Source of the DNA: Homalodisca vitripennis
Lineage: Eukaryota; Arthropoda; Insecta; Hemiptera; Cicadellidae
Length of the DNA: 64,000 nt
Assembly (NCBI RefSeq): GCF_021130785.1
Contig: NW_025776250.1
Coordinates: 124,001-188,000 of the forward strand
Direction: 5' to 3'
The notes beneath the pieces are model-generated. The model made no database searches. It saw only the letters and a program-made list of their open reading frames with translations, and was not told the origin of the DNA. The stretch's first letter is position 1, and every line of letters starts with the position of its first letter. The position numbers and the translations under genes are program-made. This document shows, piece by piece, positions 50,436-62,345 of the stretch.

Positions 50436-51580
50436 AGCATCATGGGGTTTAGAACCACGCCACTATACGTAAACTTATATTTATTAGTTATTGTTTACGC
50501 GATGTAAGCACACGTAGTTTTATAAACACCTGTGATGACTGCTTTGTTTGATCTTTACTGCTAGAAAACTTTGTTAATTATTTCTCTGAGTAAGAATTCA
50601 TTGTGTAATATTACATACTTACTGATATATGCAGAGGTCTCGTAGAGATCGAAAACTTGACATTTTGTAACTCATGTGTCTTTGCTAGAACACAATTCAT
50701 TGAGTCACGCGGTACTATAAGGGATATGTTATTTATGTCATAACTGTAGTAAAGTGCACTAATTTGTCTTTGTTGTTAAGAGTACATTAGCTTTATTTCT
50801 TCAGTTAAATGTTCATTCATGTTGTCATTCATTAACAAAAGGTAGAGTTTCCATTTCGCTTTGTTGCAAAAATACTAATACACACAAAAAATATATTGTA
50901 GTTTTATTCACACACCTACCTAAAAACCATAGGTGTTCTCACAAATACAATTAAACAATGTGATTTATTCATTTCAATAGCTTAAACAATAAATCTTTGA
51001 TCAAGAGTTCGTTTTGGAACGTAAAATTTTGGTTTTCTTATTGTCAGTAGACCTTGCAGAGCTTGATGTTACACTTTTCAATACCAGATAATTAAATTAG
51101 AGGTAATTATTCTAGTAAACCAGTGACATAATTTCAAAATATAAATAATTATGTAATTTTGTTTCAATATTATCTAAAAACGTAGTCTTGTTTAAACACC
51201 ACAGATTTAATAATTAATTGCATAATTCCTGAATAACCTGTGGGATATTAAATAACATGTATTCTCGATATGGGTTGGATCTGCACGCCGCGCCGATCAT
51301 CATTATTGAGTAGCAAGTATTCTACTTAACTTAGTAAAATAAGGCAAAATAAGGATGCAACCTCGGAATGAAAGATAATAATCTAAAAATTTGCATACGT
51401 CTTTATTTTTATGGTATAAAATTTACCTCAAAAGTCTCATATAATCACGTGTACGCGACTTAAGATATTTAAGCTCAAAGGTCACGAAAATCAGTTTTTT
51501 GCAAGTATCTCGTTTCCCTTACGCTAAATGACTTTGAAGGTGGTTACAGAAATTGCAGAACGGAAAATGCTCTTCAACTT
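50436..51580. other. Downstream of Gr B
   Basis: I see no gene. An AATAAA at 50,988-50,993 could serve Gr B polyadenylation, which would imply a 3' UTR of about 560 nt. The sequence alone cannot confirm this. Confidence 0.4.
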
Positions 51581-52190
51581 AAGCCTTGTGATATTTTAAC
51601 CTACATTACATTGTTTACGTTTGAACCCATATGTACAGACAATCCAATCACATTACCCAGTTTTAGTTTGAAGTCCAACCATAAGCCTTGTGATATTTTA
51701 ACCCTACATTACATTGTTTACGTTTGAACCCATATGTACAGACAATCCAATCACATTACCCAGTTTTAGTTTGAAGTCCAACCATAAGCCTTGTGATATT
51801 TTACCCTACATTACATTGTTTACGTTTGAACCCATATGTACAGACAATCCAATCACGTTATCCAGTTTTAGTTTGAAGTCCAACCATAAGCCTTGTGATA
51901 TTTTACCCTACATTACATTGTTTACGTTTGAACCCATATGTACAGACAATCCAATCACATTACCCAGTTTTAGTTTGAAGTCCAACCATAAGCCTTGTGA
52001 TATTTTACCCTACATTACATTGTTTACTTTGAACCCATATGTAAAGACAATCCAATCACATTATCCAGTTTTAGTTTGAAGTCCAACCATAAGCCTTGTG
52101 ATATTTTACCCTACATTACATTGTTTACGTTTGAACCCATATGTACAGACAATCCAATCACATTACCCAGTTTTAGTTTATATAAAAACC
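51581..52190 (+). repeat. 102-bp minisatellite, six units
   Basis: Units start AAGCCTTGTGATATTTTA at 51,581, 51,683, 51,786, 51,888, 51,990 and 52,091, so the period is 101-103 bp. A decayed seventh start (AAGCCTGACGG) is at about 52,191. Units differ by few bases. Because 102 is a multiple of three, one frame stays open for 121 codons, which explains the apparent protein there. Confidence 0.92.
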
Positions 52191-52984
52191 ACAAGCCTGA
52201 CGGTATTGTAACCCTTATTACAGCCTAACACTGTAACGTCTTTCAGACAGAAATTCAGGAGTAACAAATGTCTATCATATGTAAAGTTTTTAATGAATGT
52301 ACTTTTTGCAAAAACTGTGCGAACACTATATACCTATTTATTTGAAATTTATTTAAATTTACAGTTTTAGAATTAATCATCCCTGAAATAAATTTTTAGT
52401 TGGTTTAACATACATTTCCTATTAATACTTCAAAACTATTACGAAATTTTGTAGTCTCGTTTTGATTTCAGTGAGGTTTTTGTTATAAGACTTATTTAAT
52501 TTGTTAGCAGTAATATCATTTTATAAATATATACACTTTAATCAAAATGGAGTTGTTTTTTAACTCCTACATAGTAATAACTATTAAGCAAACTGTGCTC
52601 TCAATCGTTTAAAGTATAGGAATGTTGATTTACCGACATTGCACTCACTATATTATTTACTTTACTTTAGTATTTTCTAAAAACTGCAATGATGATGTAC
52701 AAACCGAAACCATCATAAGCAACCCAATAAGAGAAATTGCCGTATTGATTAAACAATGAGATTTTAATTTGGGTGTTTTTCTTTACAATATATAATAACC
52801 TAAAATTAGAGGTATTTTATAACTTTCTTGGTGGAATAAAAAACTCTTTGGACCTATTGCGGTACCTGGATGATCTACTCATTTAATTTATCAATATGGT
52901 CATAACGGATGTCGGTAACAGCCACATTTGCGAGAAATCATTGGAGGCAAGAATCAGTAACTAATACGATGGATATATTTATAC

Positions 52985-53400
52985 CAACAAGGTAGGAGTA
53001 CGCTACATTACATGTTGCTCAACAGACTAAGCTGAGGTTCAATCACCGTTCTGATCTGGGAAGTAGATAATTAGGACCATTCCAAGGAATTTTTAAGCTG
53101 GATTTCTTTACACCAACAAGGTAAGAGTACGCAACACCACATTTCATGTAACAGGGTTCGCTTAAGTTTAATGAAAGATTTCTAGTGTATAGCTCGTTTC
53201 ACTACTGAAATATAAAACTATAAAGAATTACACACCAAAGAAAGTTTTACATCCCCCGGAAAACAAAATAGAAATTGGGTCATCCTTCTATCCTATGACA
53301 GGCGTCAACGACGCTCCATAAAACTCCGTAGCTGGACGTCTACAACTAATTCTTTCCTTTGAAGAAAGTATGTTCCAAGCGAAACTTCAAGTCTACAAAT
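52985..53400 (+). repeat. Two tandem copies of dispersed repeat family S3
   Basis: ACCAACAAGGTAGGAGTACG (52,983) and ACCAACAAGGTAAGAGTACG (53,112) begin two copies 129 bp apart. The second continues further, with CTTCAAGTCTACAAATGAAA like the copy at 3,895-4,180. Confidence 0.5.
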
Positions 53401-53654
53401 GAAACTTTTCATGACATATTTTGCTACTTGATACATTTACATTTTTGTTCATTAAATTGCGTTTTATATATTAATGTTAAATAATAAAAGTCTTTACACC
53501 AAGTAATCGTAAAGTCTTGTTAGTAAAATTAAGCTACATATGTACATATTATGTCGCATGTTTAAACCTCTTATGAGTATACTGAATTTGTTTATAGACT
53601 TATTTACTCTGTCTTTTTTTCATGTTGCCAACATGGTTACCCATAGACCAATGT

Positions 53655-53830
53655 AAAAATATTCACTAACGTTCAGCCAAATCCCATGGACATACGCCAT
53701 AATCGATCTTAGGGTTCCTCATATAAAAATAAAGTTTTATGCATAATTCCAAGACTATAGGTCAGTTTGTTTTCAAGATATCGTGTGGCCAGACAGACAA
53801 AAAGTACATTTATTTCAGCCTCACGCAAAA
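53655..53830 (+). repeat. Dispersed repeat family S2, copy
   Basis: The copy carries ATTCACTAACGTTCAGCCAA, ATCCCATGGACATACGCCAT, then TATCGTGTGGCCAGACAGAC. It follows the order of the 20,841 copy. Confidence 0.5.
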
Positions 53831-55424
53831 AGAAAAATGTTTATTTGACTAATAATAATTTTAAAAGTATGTACTGCACAGTATTCCTTTTTTATTACAG
53901 TTTTGTCTTTGATAAATGTTTTTACAATGATACCAAATAATGTGGCCAATAAGTACGATTCCTAAGTAATGTATATGCATTTATTCAGCAACATGATAAA
54001 TGTATAGAAGGAGTTGATTAATTTGAAAATGCAGTAGTTGAAATAAATTAAGCAACTAAACTACATATGCGCACAATTATCAACTGAAACTAGAATACTG
54101 AATAATGACGCAATCATGAAATGACTTCCAAATTTGCAGACCAGATGTACCAAATGTACAGGTCGATAATGAAGGTGATATCTCTCAGTAAAGTTTCAGA
54201 ACAGTATTGAAAATGTAATTATTTTCAATTTTATACACTAACTTAAATATAACATGTTAATAATTGTTTTGTAGTTGAAGTAAGTTTGTAATACTTTAGG
54301 GTTTATTATATGGGCGATTTATATGGCTCCCTTTAATATAAATATCACTAAAACTATCTTTTTAATAAATGGAATAATTATTTTATTTCATGATACCCTA
54401 TTACTTATCATAGGGTTCTATTTTCCCATTTTGATAAGGGAAAATACAAATACCGATTTCCTTTAGTATACGTTTATAGGCTATTTATTCTGTCCAAAAA
54501 TAGATTAATTATATTTAATTGTGTACTTAACTGTATCTAATATGAATGGGAATGAAATACGTAACACACTATGTGGCGCACTCCTTCCTTGTTATTTTTA
54601 GAACTTGGGTAATGTAATAGTGTCATTACCAATTGAACTTTGAGATTTGTGTTTTGTCTTTGTTACATAAGTTTTTGCTATTACAGTGGATATATTATTG
54701 TATAATGTTCGTGCAATACACAAACATTATACGATAATGTTGTTTTACAATACAAAACACTATCCTGGGCGAACCGTTTATCCACCCGAGAAACAGTTTA
54801 TCCGTAAATACAAAGTTTTGTTGTTTGTTCCGTTTGTTTATTATACAAATATGTGCACGTAAAAAATATTTTTAACATTCTATAGCAAGGCCTATGTGAT
54901 TTAAGAAACGTTTACAACAATTGAGCAATGAAATTTTACATGTATGACGTATTAATGACTTATTGTTATTTGTATGTTTGTACTTATAGATTTATTACTA
55001 ATATTAGATCAGATGCTTTACTTGTTAAAATATTAATAAAATAAGTTTAACTTAGTAAATTAGAATGTTTTTTGTAATCCAGCTCGAATTTGTTGTTCTT
55101 CTTTTACACTTGATTTTGTTTATTATTGTAAAAGAAGTGGTAGGTAAGCAGAACGTTAAGTGAGGTTGAGTTGAGGTTAAGTGGTAGAGAGGGCTTTATA
55201 GTCCTAACTTCGCCACTAATTAAGACATTTTTCATTTTAATTTCAAAAATATTAGCTCCTTTTAAACAAAGCATAATAGTTTTTAACCATTTAACAAAAA
55301 GAGTGCAATTACATCATTCGCTTTTATAATTATAATTTAATTATAGGAGCATCGGTGCTCCTTGCTTTATTGTCAAATATTGTGCCATATTCGATACAAA
55401 ACAGTTGCTGTAACTTTCACCAGC

Positions 55425-55745
55425 GCTGTAGCCGATACGCTGGATCACGTTAATGTTTAACAGCCGATCTACTGATACAATCATCCATTAGTTATTCCAC
55501 GCGCTGATCGTTCTACTCCAGTTCTGCTGTTTTATCTTAATCCTTATCTGCAATGTTACTTTAAAGTACCACTTCTGTCTCTTCTCTTTCGTGAACTGAT
55601 CCAAACTTTTATCTCCAGAGCTGTAGCCGATAAGCTGGATCACGTGAATTTTTAACAGCTGATTTACTAATACAATCAGCGATTAGTTATTCCACGCGCT
55701 GATCGTTCTACTACAGTTCTGCTGTTTTATCTGAATCGTTATCTG
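55425..55745 (+). repeat. Tandem pair of D1 heads
   Basis: GCTGTAGCCGATA.GCTGGATCACG starts at 55,425 and again at about 55,619. Each copy carries TTATTCCACGCGCTGATCG and CTGCTGTTTTATCT. Direct copies about 195 bp apart suggest a local duplication of the element head. Confidence 0.7.
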
Positions 55746-56092
55746 TGGTTATATTTGTAGTATTTGCTACATAGACAATTTAAAATTTATTTATGAAATA
55801 TTTATGGGAGAAAATATATACGAAAATATTTTAGAATTTAGCTAGTGATGTCAAAGTCTATACTTTGCCTAGATTTACCTTATATACTTTAATTTACCTA
55901 AATAAATTACATTACGTAATTTCTCAAGAAATGGTTTGCCGATGTAGGATGATTCAGTGAGTTATAAGGGTTTTCTGGTAGTCTAGTTTGTTAATGTGAT
56001 TACAATAGGGGTAGTTTGAAGATTACTTTATTCTCTCTGACCTTGTGATTAGATAGTTGGTTATTAGTTACATGGTTTACTGGAAGGGGAAG

Positions 56093-56134
56093 TATAAATA
56101 GCTATGACACGTGACTGTGGGCGTCTTTTCAGTG
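56093..56134 (+). promoter_or_regulatory. Candidate core promoter (TATA plus initiator)
   Basis: TATAAATAG at 56,093 is followed by TTTTCAGTG with the initiator-like TCAGTG at 56,129-56,134. The TATA-to-initiator distance is about 38 nt, slightly longer than the usual 30 or so. No coding exon is evident downstream, so it could belong to a mobile element or be chance. Confidence 0.3.
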
Positions 56135-56597
56135 TGTTATTTTGTGGTTAACTGAGTTACAAGTAAAGTTCAGAGTAATGTTTTCCATTTTAATATTACT
56201 TCAAAATTATTTAAATAACCATTTAGTATTCATCAATCAGAATGATTTTTATACATCAAGATATAAAGCATTTAACAAATATTTTTGGGTGAAACATAGT
56301 TAAATTACATTTTGAACTTTGACACTGTTCCAACAGCAACAGGTCGGGATTAAGGAAGTTTTTAGCTCAGTTTTATTTAACCTCGTTTATAATAAAGAAA
56401 ACTAGATTTTATTTTGAACTCAATTATAATCTTTATTTTATTAGGGTTTTATAAAAAAAGTTAAATTTTTAGTTTCATTTTGTTTTTAATGCAAGAAGTT
56501 GACTTTAATTTAGTTTATTTTATTTTAAGGAATACCTTTTCTTGAGAAACCTGATACAACAAAAGTGGTTTTGTAAGATTTTTAAAACTAGATTTAA

Positions 56598-56602
<5 letters not shown>

Positions 56603-56632
<30 letters not shown>
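56603..56632 (+). repeat. A30 homopolymer
   Basis: This is a run of 30 A. It may be the tail of a retroposed sequence on the plus strand, but I recognise nothing coding just upstream. Confidence 0.6.
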
Positions 56633-56633
<1 letters not shown>

Positions 56634-56795
56634 AAGTACAAGGATTGTTATTTTAAGTCCAAATTAATTAACTGCTAACTAATAAACACATTTTAAAGTG
56701 GCTAGAGAAAGTATTCTCCTGTATATCTACCCTAACAAATATAATTAAAACAAATTATGGTTGCCTGTAAAGTCGGTTTTACGGGCAAAGATTTT

Positions 56796-57567
56796 ACGTG
56801 ACAACGTCTTTTTCTCGATAGAATATTTATTGATATGAATATTATTAAATTGCACAATAGGAACAAGAAATTTAATGAAAATAAGAATTGCACAAATTTT
56901 AACTATAGAAATATATTTTGTTTACTAAAACATTGTACATAATTTGAAATTAATTAAAATTTGTTATTGTAAATGGTAAAGTTGAATAAAACATTTACTA
57001 AAATTGGAATTTGAAATTCTTGCTAAACACAGTTAAATTCTAACTCCGCGCGTGGTGATTGGTCGGTTTAGTTCGTTTGTTTGGTCGCACTGTTATGACA
57101 GGTTAGAGGTTATAATTTGTTATTTTAAATGTTTGACTAGCAATACGCGCTGTTTCTTCTCAATCGACTGAATTACGATTGATTGCAGAGTGATTTAAAC
57201 TAATAATTTACTTAACACTATCAACATTTGTCAATAGTATGACATAATCTATAAACTCAGTTTCTCAACTTTTGTGTCAATCTAACAATTATTCAATCAA
57301 TCATAGTTTACGATAATGATATATCAGTGTACAATTATTTACCTTTATTGTTGTAGTTGTTGTAAATGGCGAATCTAAGCACTCCACATTTTCACGAATA
57401 AAACATAGTTATCTGCTTTATCCCGTGCGGCGGACCCACAGTTATCTGCTTTATCCCGTGCGGATCCCGTGCGGCGGACCCACTGGACGGGCATCGTAAC
57501 GTTACCGGGCGTTACACTTTTTCATGAGTGACTCCGAGCCGCAACCTAATTTAAGACGTTGTCACGT
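56796..57567. repeat. GC-rich segment bounded by a perfect 15-bp inverted repeat
   Basis: ACGTGACAACGTCTT at 56,796-56,810 is exactly inverted at 57,553-57,567. The inner side of each end holds unusually GC-rich DNA. Between them lie a CGCGCGTGGTGATTGGTCGG block (57,047) and a 33-bp tandem duplication of AGTTATCTGCTTTATCCCGT-type sequence (57,407 and 57,440), with an 11-bp ATCCCGTGCGG repeat. It is probably a decayed DNA element, but I cannot name the family. Confidence 0.4.
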
Positions 57568-57667
57568 CAATAATATTTCAAATTATATTGTTAAGTGCAG
57601 TTAAACTAACCAAAAAATTATATAAAGGAATTTTGTGAAACTTGCGGATCTCTCTACAATATTGTAA

Positions 57668-58560
57668 AAGTACCGCTTCTGTCTCTTATGTTTTGGAACT
57701 GATCTAAACTTTTAGCTACCTTTAGGATGTTTTATTGGCACCAACTGAGGTCGCATTTAAAGGATATCTAGGACATCCCTTCGAGTAAAGTTACGATTGG
57801 GATTAAACCCAAAAGTTCTAACTGGAATAAAGATATTTCAAAACAAAGATGGCATATAATATAAATAATAACATCAACGTTACTAACGAAACAAACATCC
57901 CTTAGACTTCTACAATAGATTGTTATCTCTATTAAAAGTTAGAAAGGAGCTGCAGTAACTCGAACTTTGGTAATTAAACTTATTATCTTGTGATATACAT
58001 ACAGATTTTCATCAACGGAAAACTCGAAGAGTATATGGTGAATGAGAGGTTCTGCCATGACTAAAATTTAAACAATTTTCTTCTCCAAATCAAATTATTT
58101 ATATTCTAATTCAAGAATATACGCGGATATAATTTTAGTTTAGACAGATTGGGCTTGAAAATGTTATTTTAGTATGGATTTACAGCTTTCAAGATATTCA
58201 TTGTAATGCTTGTAGTATATAATAACAGCCAACCGTTAAAATCTTCTTTAATGTTGAACTAATTACCTCTCAATACATAACGCATAACAATACCGTTTAG
58301 AAACTAACCTCTCATCCGAATGTGCTGGAAGGGACATTTAAATAAACCTATACAGGGAATAGCCTGGAATAATGGACCATTGTGCATGTAATAAATTATA
58401 AGTACCACTTATAGGCACAACACAAGCCATTATAAAGGTAATTAATTTTACAACTAATCAATATGCTATCAGGATTCAGCAGCTTGATTGATATTGCTAC
58501 AATAACAATGTGATTTGTTGATCACATAATCAGTATATAGTCAGTTTACAAACTATCAGT
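57668..58560 (+). repeat. Dispersed repeat D1, copy 2 (body and tail)
   Basis: This copy follows the order of 5,230-6,130. Landmarks are CTGTCTCTTATGTTTTGGAACT, CTTCTACAATAG, AACAGCCAACCGTTAAA, CCTCTCATCC, ATACAGGGAATAG, GGCACAACACAAGC and TTTGTTGATCAC. Divergence is substantial, so both copies are old. Confidence 0.5.
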
Positions 58561-58620
58561 AATTATACTTGAATTGTTTACATAACAAAGTTTTACATGT
58601 GCTAATGCAGATGAAAAATA

Positions 58621-59378
58621 TCTCGTTTAGCTGCTAGCCGTCATTTTGGAGTTTTTTCTAAAATTAGTATTACTGTCTTAAAAATTAGTTCAGCTAAAGA
58701 AAACAAACTTGGCGCATAGGCTTTAATTGAAAAGGGGAAGATCGTTTTATTTTCTTTAATATCGGTGTATATTGAAAATTTTATAAGTAAAATAACAAGC
58801 ACGACCACTTTAAACATACGCTTGCACAAGTGTGGAGAGCCAAACATGTCAGTATCACTTGTTTGTTGCTAATGGCTTGCGCAAGCGCGTCTTTAAAGTG
58901 GACGTGCTCGCTTATGAGTTAACGGATTCCGTTGGAAAAAGTACCACTGAAATTGTTATAAGAAATTAAAATTATTTGGTATCTTTTAAATTATTTATAA
59001 CTGATGTCAAACATCTGATTCCTATCAAAAGACGAAATGTTTCTGCCCCAGTATCCTACCTTTAAAGTGGTCGTGCTCGCTTATGCATTGACGTATTTCG
59101 TTGAAATAAGTACCGTTGGAATTTTAATTAAAATGATCAGGTAGTTAGTATTTAGAAAAACTTCTGTTATTAAACATAATATTTTAATGTTATTTTACTT
59201 TAAAAATTACACTTTATAACATTACCTGTAAAACGGACATTATTTTGTTAACATTAAAGAAAATAACACCATTTTTAAAACTGTTATGTTATTCATTCAA
59301 AATTGGGTTTCTTTAGCTTTACTGCTTTTTGAGATAGTAATTTATTTATACAAAATACAAAATGGTGGCTAAACGAGA
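58621..59378. mobile_element. 758-bp foldback element
   Basis: The left end TCTCGTTTAGC (58,621) is inverted at the right end as GCTAAACGAGA (59,368-59,378). Further inside, CCGTCATTTTG inverts to CAAAATGGTGG, TTCAGCTAAAGAAAAC to TTTCTTTAGCTT, and TTTTCTTTAATAT to ATTAAAGAAAATA. The word TTTAAAGTGG(T/A)CGTGCTCGC occurs twice direct (58,893 and 59,063) and once inverted (58,797). There is no transposase. The 68-codon reverse frame in the left arm is not a gene. I found no clear target duplication. Confidence 0.6.
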
Positions 59379-61320
59379 CATTGCTCGACCTATGTATATA
59401 TGAAATGTTTTTTTCAACCCACAGAAGGTTGTCGTACCCTTTTGTGAACACCCTGTACATTTTCACAATCTCATATGCCCACTATATACTATATTTATCT
59501 TTCAATAAAATGTTTAATAAAACAAGAAAACAGATAACAATAAGATATAAACCAGCAAGACGTATTAGGACATTTTTTTAAATTATAATTATAAAATTGA
59601 ATGTTTAAACTTACAAATATACTAAACTATTCAAATATTGTATCTTATGTTTCGTTCAAATAAATTATATCATTATGTGGCTCAGTATTATAATAAATAA
59701 ATACTGGGGTTAGTCAATTCCATTCTATTCCTATAATTTACTTTTAAACATATTATAATTTATTATTATTCTTTTATACTATTTAAATACGCTGGAATCT
59801 TCTACCTATTTTCTTATTTTTAATAAATGACGGACATTCCCATAATTTAATTGGCTATACAAACCTGTTATTTATTAAACGATTTCAGAAAAAAATTATT
59901 GAATTATGCTTTAAAACTCTTATATTTTAGCATATAATCTATTTATACAAATTGCGTATACAGTTTTGCGTCGTAATTTAAATTATTTTGCATCATCGAC
60001 AATACAGGTGACAAAACATTGTTATGCACATCTACTACATGATAGTATTAAGAGAATTTCTAAAATTGTGGAAATTATATGGTTGTGTAAACTCGTAATA
60101 TAACTTATTGGAGCCAAGATTTAAAGAGGTTTTGACAACGTGCAGTCAGGGACGTGATGGTCCACTGGGACGTGTTCTGGTGCAATCACGTCTCACTGTG
60201 CTCTCGGCATCCTTTGCTTTGCTAAATATTCCTTTTGATGCAATGTATTTTATGTACCAAAATATTTCAAGAGCGATATTATATCAAATATTATTAATCA
60301 TTCAATTTCAAATTTAATTAATTATATACAAATTAACGCGCTTCCATATGTGGAAACACAAAATATTAGAATTTGAAACATAACAAAAGTACTAATATAC
60401 CTGTGTATTGATGAGGATATGACAGTTTTGATTACTTATACGTGCTTACTATACCGTGGGTTTATGGGTTTTTAAAATTCAGATTATCATAACATTTCCT
60501 ACTAAAATATTCCAAAGCTAATATCACAAGAGTCTTCAATATACCAGCCAATTCTTATTTGACAAATCTGAAATACTGAACTATTAATTTACAGGTTTCC
60601 GTTGGATCCTTAACATTTTCTCCGTCCCTAAGCAATTCCGAGATGCTAAACCAAATTATCCGATAATATCCAGACGATACATTATTGAACCTCATTCTTA
60701 CCCTTATATTTTAATTATTGGGCAGAAAGAGAGAGTAAAATTATTGGGCTTTCAATATAAAGGTGGCGTTTTAAGCATCGTTTACTTTATCGTTTAGCTC
60801 ATTTTTATAAACAAACATGGGAAAATGGATTGTTTGAACATTGTTTGTCTGCCGCTATGTATATATCACGCTTTTATCCAAATTTAGAAGTTGTACCTTT
60901 AGATTACATACTTACTTCATAAAATAAACTAGCTAGCGCATAGCGTGACTCTTTTAATAAAAAATATCTTAATTTTAATACTACATTTAACATGTAGTGC
61001 GGTAGAAATCGTTTTAAAGTACGAAATAATTTCTCTATAGTGTAGCAATCCCCTTAAAATTATGTAAAAAAATAAAATAAAATTTTTAAGGTGGACAAAC
61101 TTTAAAATCTCATTTAAAAGTTTTGGAGTGATATATGGCACTGAAACTTCAGCGTACATGTAAACAATAAAAACACAATATTTAGCTGTTATGTTCATAC
61201 ATTAGGTAGTTCATGTTACCTTAATATAAACTGATAAAATGGAGTACCTAAAGATCTGAAATAATATAGTCTTTGGCCCAGAAATAAATAGATTTTTCTT
61301 TTGACGATGAGGAACCTATA
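59379..61320. other. Gene-free stretch
   Basis: I see no exon or RNA gene. A short more GC-rich patch at 60,110-60,230 keeps an open frame of about 40 codons, but without splice sites or a recognisable motif. Confidence 0.4.
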
Positions 61321-61324
61321 TATC

Positions 61325-61900
61325 AAATATCAAGTCTCTAGAAACTTTCTATCAAAACTTATTGCACACACGGACAAACAGATGGGCAGACGGACATACA
61401 GCTTGACGGACAGGTAAGGACACGATTTTAAGAACTTGTCGAGTACTCTTAATAAAGAGAAACTATATAACAATAATTGATCAAAACACCTCTCTTCTTC
61501 CACAAGCAGTGCTTGGCTCAGCTTCATAATATTGATGACCCTTCTCGTTCTCTGTGGAATCATTTCATTTTTCCACAATAAATATTCATCAAACTCTAGG
61601 CTGCTTGTTGAAAGTTTAATTTTTTATTTTAAATTATATTTTTTTAGTATAGACAAAACCACGAAATAAAAAATTAATGCTTTAGGTTTCCGTTACAATA
61701 TAATATAATATATTCATGCAAACCAACAAGTTTATAAAAACTGTTTGCTGGATATTAAACAGGAACTAGCAATTAAAGCAATAATGTTGAAAGCTGAAAG
61801 CAAACGTTATATGATAAATCCATCTGAAACTTGCTAACCAACTACTGTTTTTATTTGAGATTAAACTTAGTGGTAATTATACAAAAAGTACCTACACTTT
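61325..61900 (+). repeat. Dispersed repeat D2, copy 3, with S1-like head
   Basis: The copy begins with CAAGTCTCTAGAAAC and a CAGATGGGCAGACGGACATA block, continues with GACACGATTTTAAGAACTTG, then follows D2 (see 8,585-9,240) to about 61,900. This copy shows that the S1 head and the D2 body belong to one longer element. Confidence 0.6.
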
Positions 61901-62279
61901 TGTACGGTTAGTTTTCTTTATTTAAACAAGGGTTGAGTTTGATCATACTAGAAAAATATATACGCTTCAGAGTGGCAATATAAAATTTATTTAATCATTA
62001 TATTATTTATGACAGTCAAAGCACAGTACAATACAACAATTCCAGGTTTAATCATTTATTTGACAAAATTACCAACTGCATAAAATTTTATTTTAATTAA
62101 ATAATGGAAAAATAATTATTTTGTGACTATGTTTGGTTGAACGTCGGTAAAGCCTGGCACTCAAGAAGCTGGGAAATTCCAGTTTCATCTGTTTAGTTTT
62201 GTTTGAACTATAGCTTTCAAATGTTACAGGAATGTTTATTTATATATAATCAACATACAGTTCAGTGGTGGTTCATATC

Positions 62280-62345
62280 ACTCCATTTAACGTGGGATTT
62301 GGCTGAACATTAGCGAACACCTTTTCTCCTGTCTTTCTTATGGAA
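62280..62345 (-). repeat. Dispersed repeat family S2, inverted copy
   Basis: The copy carries CACTCCATTTAACGTGGGATTTGG-like sequence and CTGAACATTAGCGAACACC, the inverse of the S2 core. It has a small insertion between the CACTCCAT and GGGATTT words. Confidence 0.45.

Noticed and set aside
51714..52079. 121-codon open frame on the plus strand
   Set aside because: It lies wholly within the 102-bp minisatellite. A period divisible by three keeps the frame open, and the peptide is the repeat translated.
54395..54460. Two adjacent small hairpins (ACCCTAT/ATAGGGT and TTTTCCC/GGGAAAA)
   Set aside because: The stems are only 7-8 bp, there is no conserved partner in the window and no known element fits.
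58641..58847. 68-codon hydrophobic reverse frame
   Set aside because: It lies in the arm of a foldback element and its inverted partner arm is not open.
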